64,000 bases of DNA from Mesostigma viride (taxonomy: Eukaryota > Streptophyta > Mesostigmatophyceae > Mesostigmatales > Mesostigmataceae): NCBI GenBank assembly GCA_009746045.1, contig RPFO01000231.1:2066900-2130899 (forward strand), read 5' to 3'. The position numbers were made by a program, and so were the translations under genes. Shown piece after piece: positions 38,095 to 64,000 of the stretch; the stretch's first letter is position 1; every line of letters starts with the position of its first letter. The notes beneath the pieces were generated by a model. That model saw nothing but the letters and a program-made list of their open reading frames with translations. It was not told where the DNA came from and did no database searches.

Positions 38095-39433
38095 ATTAGT
38101 AAGGCTTAATAGCCTACCACGTGGCCCACGCGCATGGCCCCCCAGGGATGATGCTTTCAGAATTTAGTTACGCCCTGCCTAGAATTGGACTCCCCATGGA
38201 TGTTGGATTAAGAATTTAGCCAAGCTCTGCCTATGCAGAGAGTCACTCTCTGATGAGAAGCCATGCCCTAGCTTTTGTATAGCCATGACGATCTTCCCCC
38301 CTATGTCTGCGCCTTCAGGTAGGTGCCGGAATACATAGTGGGGCATGTGCACTTTGTGCACCCAGAGCAGGTGTAGCTTACATCCTACCCTTGCAGGAAG
38401 TAGCCCAGAATGTATGAAAAGCCATATGCCCCTTCTCAGGGATTAATTAATTAATTAATAATTAATAAGCACGTGACTGCGTCACGTGGGTGCCAATACA
38501 GAGTAAAGGAACCTTCAACCCTATATACACAGCGAGAAGGAGGGAGGGCGCCCTAGCTTCTCTCACTGCCGCAAGTGGACAGGCCACAGAGCGCTCTCTC
38601 CACGGCTTGGTGCATCATGCCGGGGCGAAACACTGTGGGTGCATGCAATACAACCAGTGCAATACCATAGGTAGGCTGACGCATAGCTTCTCAGGGATAT
38701 GAGCTACATATACTCCCAACGGAGTTGTGTTCCTAATTAATTAATTAATTAATTTGTACGCTGATTTACAATGTCTTTCTTACATTCTTAGCTAGGCACA
38801 GGCGCCTGGGCCTAGCCGGGCACCTCCAGTCCGCACAGCTAGACCAGCTAGACACATGATCAGACAGACTAGCTGGCACCAAGCCCGCGCAGCCCGGGCG
38901 TTTTGTCCTCACGTGGCATGCCCCAGCCCGCACGCGGCCGGGACGCCCTCCGTGGACTTTCCGTGATAGGGTAGGCATGGCTACGTGCTTCCCTAGAGGG
39001 GACGGGCTCATGCCCAGGGAGCCCCCTGGTTTGTCTGTAATATGGAGGCAGATGACTGGTAAAAATAGGTGGCAGAAGGCCATGAAGGACACCACCCCAT
39101 GCAAGTCAGTGGGGGCTCCGCGTGTGACCCAGCTTGGCATTCATAGTGATTCGGGCCGTGGTGCCCGCAACCCTGTAACTAGGAACTAGATATAACTAAA
39201 TTCATCCACCCCATCCCATATCCACCCCCCTGAGGACTCATGCTCGATCACGTGACACAGTCTACGCGCATTGCCAGTCTGCATGTATTTTAAATAATTA
39301 ATTAATTCCCACTGAGGACTTATGCTCACGTGACGCAGTCTACGAGTACATTAATTCATTAATGCGTGTAAAGCGCACATCAAAGCGGATAACATTCATA
39401 GAAACAACTGAGCAGCGGCAGGAGCGCAGGGGT
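38095..39433. repeat. 3' flank module of the ORF1-like element, second copy
   Basis: This module repeats the blocks of 35173-36400, including AGTCACTCTCTGATGAGAAG (38240), TTGCAGGAAGTAGCCCAGAA (about 38390), (TTAA)n tracts and CTGTAATATGGAGGCAGATG (about 39034). Motifs of the form CACGTGACGCAGTCTACG occur at about 39255 and 39328. The 3' UTR of the ERI2-like gene on the other strand probably lies at the right edge. Confidence 0.65.
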
Positions 39434-48356
<8,923 letters not shown>

Positions 48357-49321
48357 GCTGACAGGATGCAGGGCTACTAAGTTGGCAAATGAGTTGGCGG
48401 CATCGTCATGCCGATAAAGACGGGCAAGCCGGTGATAGCCGCGACTTGCAGAACATCCGAACGATAGAGCTAGCCTTTCCAGGTTGCAGGTGAAACGGGC
48501 CACACCGGGGCTCAAGGGAGAATTCTTCGTGCAATTTGGTAGCCGGCGACTGTGATAAAGAAGCCAATGAAGTCAATGCGACCAGCGCCTCCATGATTGC
48601 ACAAGTCCTGACATTTTGTTCTTTGTCGCACTCTGCTTACTTGGACAAGACAGTCGGTTCGCAAGGGCCCTGGCTTCACCACTGAAGAAACACCAGGGAA
48701 AATCGACGGTCATTGCCTGGTCGACACACGAATGTAACTTCGTCACATGTACCCGATAATTGTTTTCCAAGCAAGACGAAATGATGCACGTTCTGGCCTA
48801 ATGTGAGGCTGTGGGGGCGAGTCATTAGATTGTTCATTAGGTGGACTTCACAGTACAGTCCATGGTACAACCATGGTGAAAATAATAATTATCAACGACA
48901 TTCATAACTCTTAAATAATTAATATTCCCGCCCGTTACGTGGAATTGAATAAGGCTGGTATGGCGTGAGAAGCGAAGACAGGCCACAACTACAGTAGACT
49001 ACAGTAGACTACAGTAGACTACAGTAGACTACAGTAGACTACAGTAGACTGTAGAGGCTAGAGCCCGTGCATCCGAACGGCAGCATTAACAAAGAACGGC
49101 AGCACACAGCTTGCGAGCTGTCAACTTTGCAGTGGTCCTGCCGGACAGGGGCATCTGTCGTAGTAGAGTAGGGCCGGCTAGGGTCGCCGCAGCCGGCTCC
49201 AAACGCACCGCCAGAAAGTATACTGTTAAGTGCAGTCGAGACGAAGGACGATTAGAGCAGTGCGTGCCGGCGAAAAAGGTGAAAAACGACTGTGGCAGTC
49301 GCGGAACATGGGGGGGTTTCA
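48357..49321. promoter_or_regulatory. Shared upstream region of divergent ERI2-like and TRM1 genes
   Basis: The two genes point away from each other across about 1 kb, so both promoters and any upstream ERI2-like 5' exon must lie here. A 10-bp tandem repeat, ACTACAGTAG, runs for about six copies at 48989-49051. No clear TATA box is seen on either side. An open frame on the minus strand (ATG 48594, MEALVALTSLASLSQ) could be the true start of the ERI2-like protein if a frame change or small intron lies near 48480. Confidence 0.5.
48989..49051. repeat. 10-bp tandem repeat in the divergent promoter region
   Basis: About six copies of ACTACAGTAG lie in a row, centred between the divergent ERI2-like and TRM1 genes. 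Confidence 0.9.
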
Positions 49322-62366
<13,045 letters not shown>

Positions 62367-63659
62367 GGAGGGGGGTCGAATTCTTTGAATATCATACCCT
62401 ATGAGAAGTGTGGAATCAATCTGACGCCTTTAGACGACAGGCCGCCTTGTGAAGCCTGGTATGATGGTCAGGGTCACTATCGTGGTCACTGTAATGGCCA
62501 GAACTAGAAGTGGACCCCAGGCAAGAGGTCATCCTCGTGAAGCCTGGCAGTCGAGGAGCAGACGACGTGTTCGTGGGTTTGGAAGGTGGGCCCTTCCCTT
62601 CCTGTTCGGTTTCCTGGGACCCTGGGGACCGACCTGGTCATGCGTGACCAACCTGGGTATGTCGTTTCCTGTCTTCAGCCTTTCAATAAGGATAGAGTGT
62701 TTGTCCGGTGTCCTGCCCGGCTCCCGGTTCAACTGCTAGCACGAGAGTGGACGCGCTATTGTACGGCGGGGCACGCCCACCCGATCAACCACCCCTCATC
62801 CCATGGCGCCAACCTATGTGCATGAGAGCAGCATGGTCGCCTGGGCCAGTGGGTGTTGACGGCCCCGGTTATGTGCATGAACCCAATAATGTGCATTTAG
62901 TACAGCATGGGACCACGAAACATGCGCGCGGGTCCTACCCACTCAGGCTGAGTAGCGGGGGGGCCGCGGATGGCGGCCATGACCAGTGGCATGGGGAGTC
63001 GCATGGTGGAAGGGGTCGCCTTGCGCAGCCGTCGAATCTCCTGGTGAAGCCAGGCGGGCGTGTGAGTGGCATGGGCGTGGGCGGGTGTGTGAGTGGCCAA
63101 GGTTCCATCCATGCCCACCTCTAGCCCTTGTTTCTCACTCTCTCTGCCGGCCGAGCTGTGGCCAGCTGAAGGAGGATGTGCGGGAAGTGGGGGAGAGGGC
63201 ACTGGCGGGGCGGGAGAGGGGGCAGGGGAAGGTTATGTCCGGCCCAAATACGAGAGGTCGTCGTTTGGCTGCTGAAGGGCATGCATAATGGGGGGGGAAC
63301 GTGGGGGGCAAGACGGGGTGGGGACCGTGAGGGGCCTAAATGGGGGCCATGAGGGGCCGGAATGGGGGGAGGCTGTGAGGGGTCATCTGCATGGCACGTT
63401 GATGATGGATGATGTAGCCGTGCTCCCTGTCACATATACCAAGATGGGGAAAATGGCCACGACGGTGCTTATATTTATTTCGTTGCTGCGACGTGAGCGC
63501 AACCGTCGGCCTATTGCATGCTGCACGGGGCAGAGGCATGCGAATGGCACGTGAAGGTGCCAAAAGAAGCCAAACATGGAGGACAGCCACCCGGCACTCC
63601 CCTCCCCACCCGGCAGTAGGGAGCAGAGTTGGGGGGGGGGAGGGGGATGCACTACCTGT

Positions 63660-63693
<34 letters not shown>

Positions 63694-64000
63694 TTGGGTG
63701 CACCTACCTGACATCCAACGGTTGCTGCCAGATGCATCCAGTATCCACAGCCATCTCATACGAATACTTGTGGGGTAGTCTGAGGAAGGCCCTGGCATGT
63801 GTTTGCGTTGGCGTGGCTATTGCGGGCCAAAGCCTGGGGAACAATTCCTGCGAGAGTTTTTGTCGTTATGCACAACGCCTCCGGATGTTGTCGTAGACTA
63901 GCAACCTATTGTCACTGATAGCGTCACGGTCCGCGTCGTGGTTGCGGACCGAGGATGACCGAGGGCCAGGATGCGGCAGTCCCAATGGCCACCCGTTGGA
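62367..64000. other. Region downstream of TRM1, no recognised gene
   Basis: The TRM1 3' UTR must begin here. Open frames of 60-140 codons on both strands show no familiar motif and overlap G-rich sequence. A long C run (about 63667-63692) follows a G run near 63630. A gene continuing past the window edge cannot be excluded for 63700-64000. Confidence 0.4.

Overview
This window is nuclear DNA of an intron-rich, repeat-laden eukaryote. Coding exons have GT-AG introns and mostly G or C in third codon positions. The gene content (a nuclear/mitochondrial-type Trm1, an ERI2-like exonuclease with a GRF zinc finger, hAT and DDE transposons, many simple repeats) would fit a green alga or another GC-rich protist. 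I cannot name the species from sequence alone. There is no sign of bacterial operons, rRNA or CRISPR.

Layout. From 1 to about 17.4 kb there are no convincing genes. This part is built from repeats: a 729-bp tandem array (about 760-3240), two copies of a 545-bp unit carrying (GGCT)n tracts (5.0-6.1 kb), two minisatellite arrays based on a CATGCGTGGGTGTGGGG-type unit (8.9-11.7 and 13.9-15.5 kb), and four diverged copies (one partial) of a long unit with its own TATA box. From 18.0 to 28.6 kb a plus-strand multi-exon gene of unknown function can be assembled from exons whose reading phases mostly agree. From 29.1 to 39.4 kb lies a decayed array of an element whose protein resembles LINE ORF1p. 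One copy is split by a 3.5-kb DNA transposon carrying a frameshifted Mutator-like transposase with a PHD finger. From about 48.4 down to 39.4 kb (minus strand) lies an ERI2-like DEDDh exonuclease gene. From 49.3 to 62.4 kb (plus strand) lies a complete 12-exon TRM1 tRNA methyltransferase gene. These two are arranged head to head. The last TRM1 intron holds a 1441-bp hAT-type element with a perfect 8-bp target duplication and its own small ORF. From 62.4 kb to the end nothing is recognised.

The most striking observation is shared by all three intron-rich genes. Many introns consist partly of diverged tandem copies of their own splice junctions: the last bases of the exon plus the donor, or the acceptor plus the first exon bases, repeated at roughly 40-145 bp spacing beside the real site. 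Simple repeats such as (CCCT)n, (GGGA)n and (CTC)n fill much of the remaining intron space. This suggests that introns here have grown by local tandem duplication starting at exon edges.
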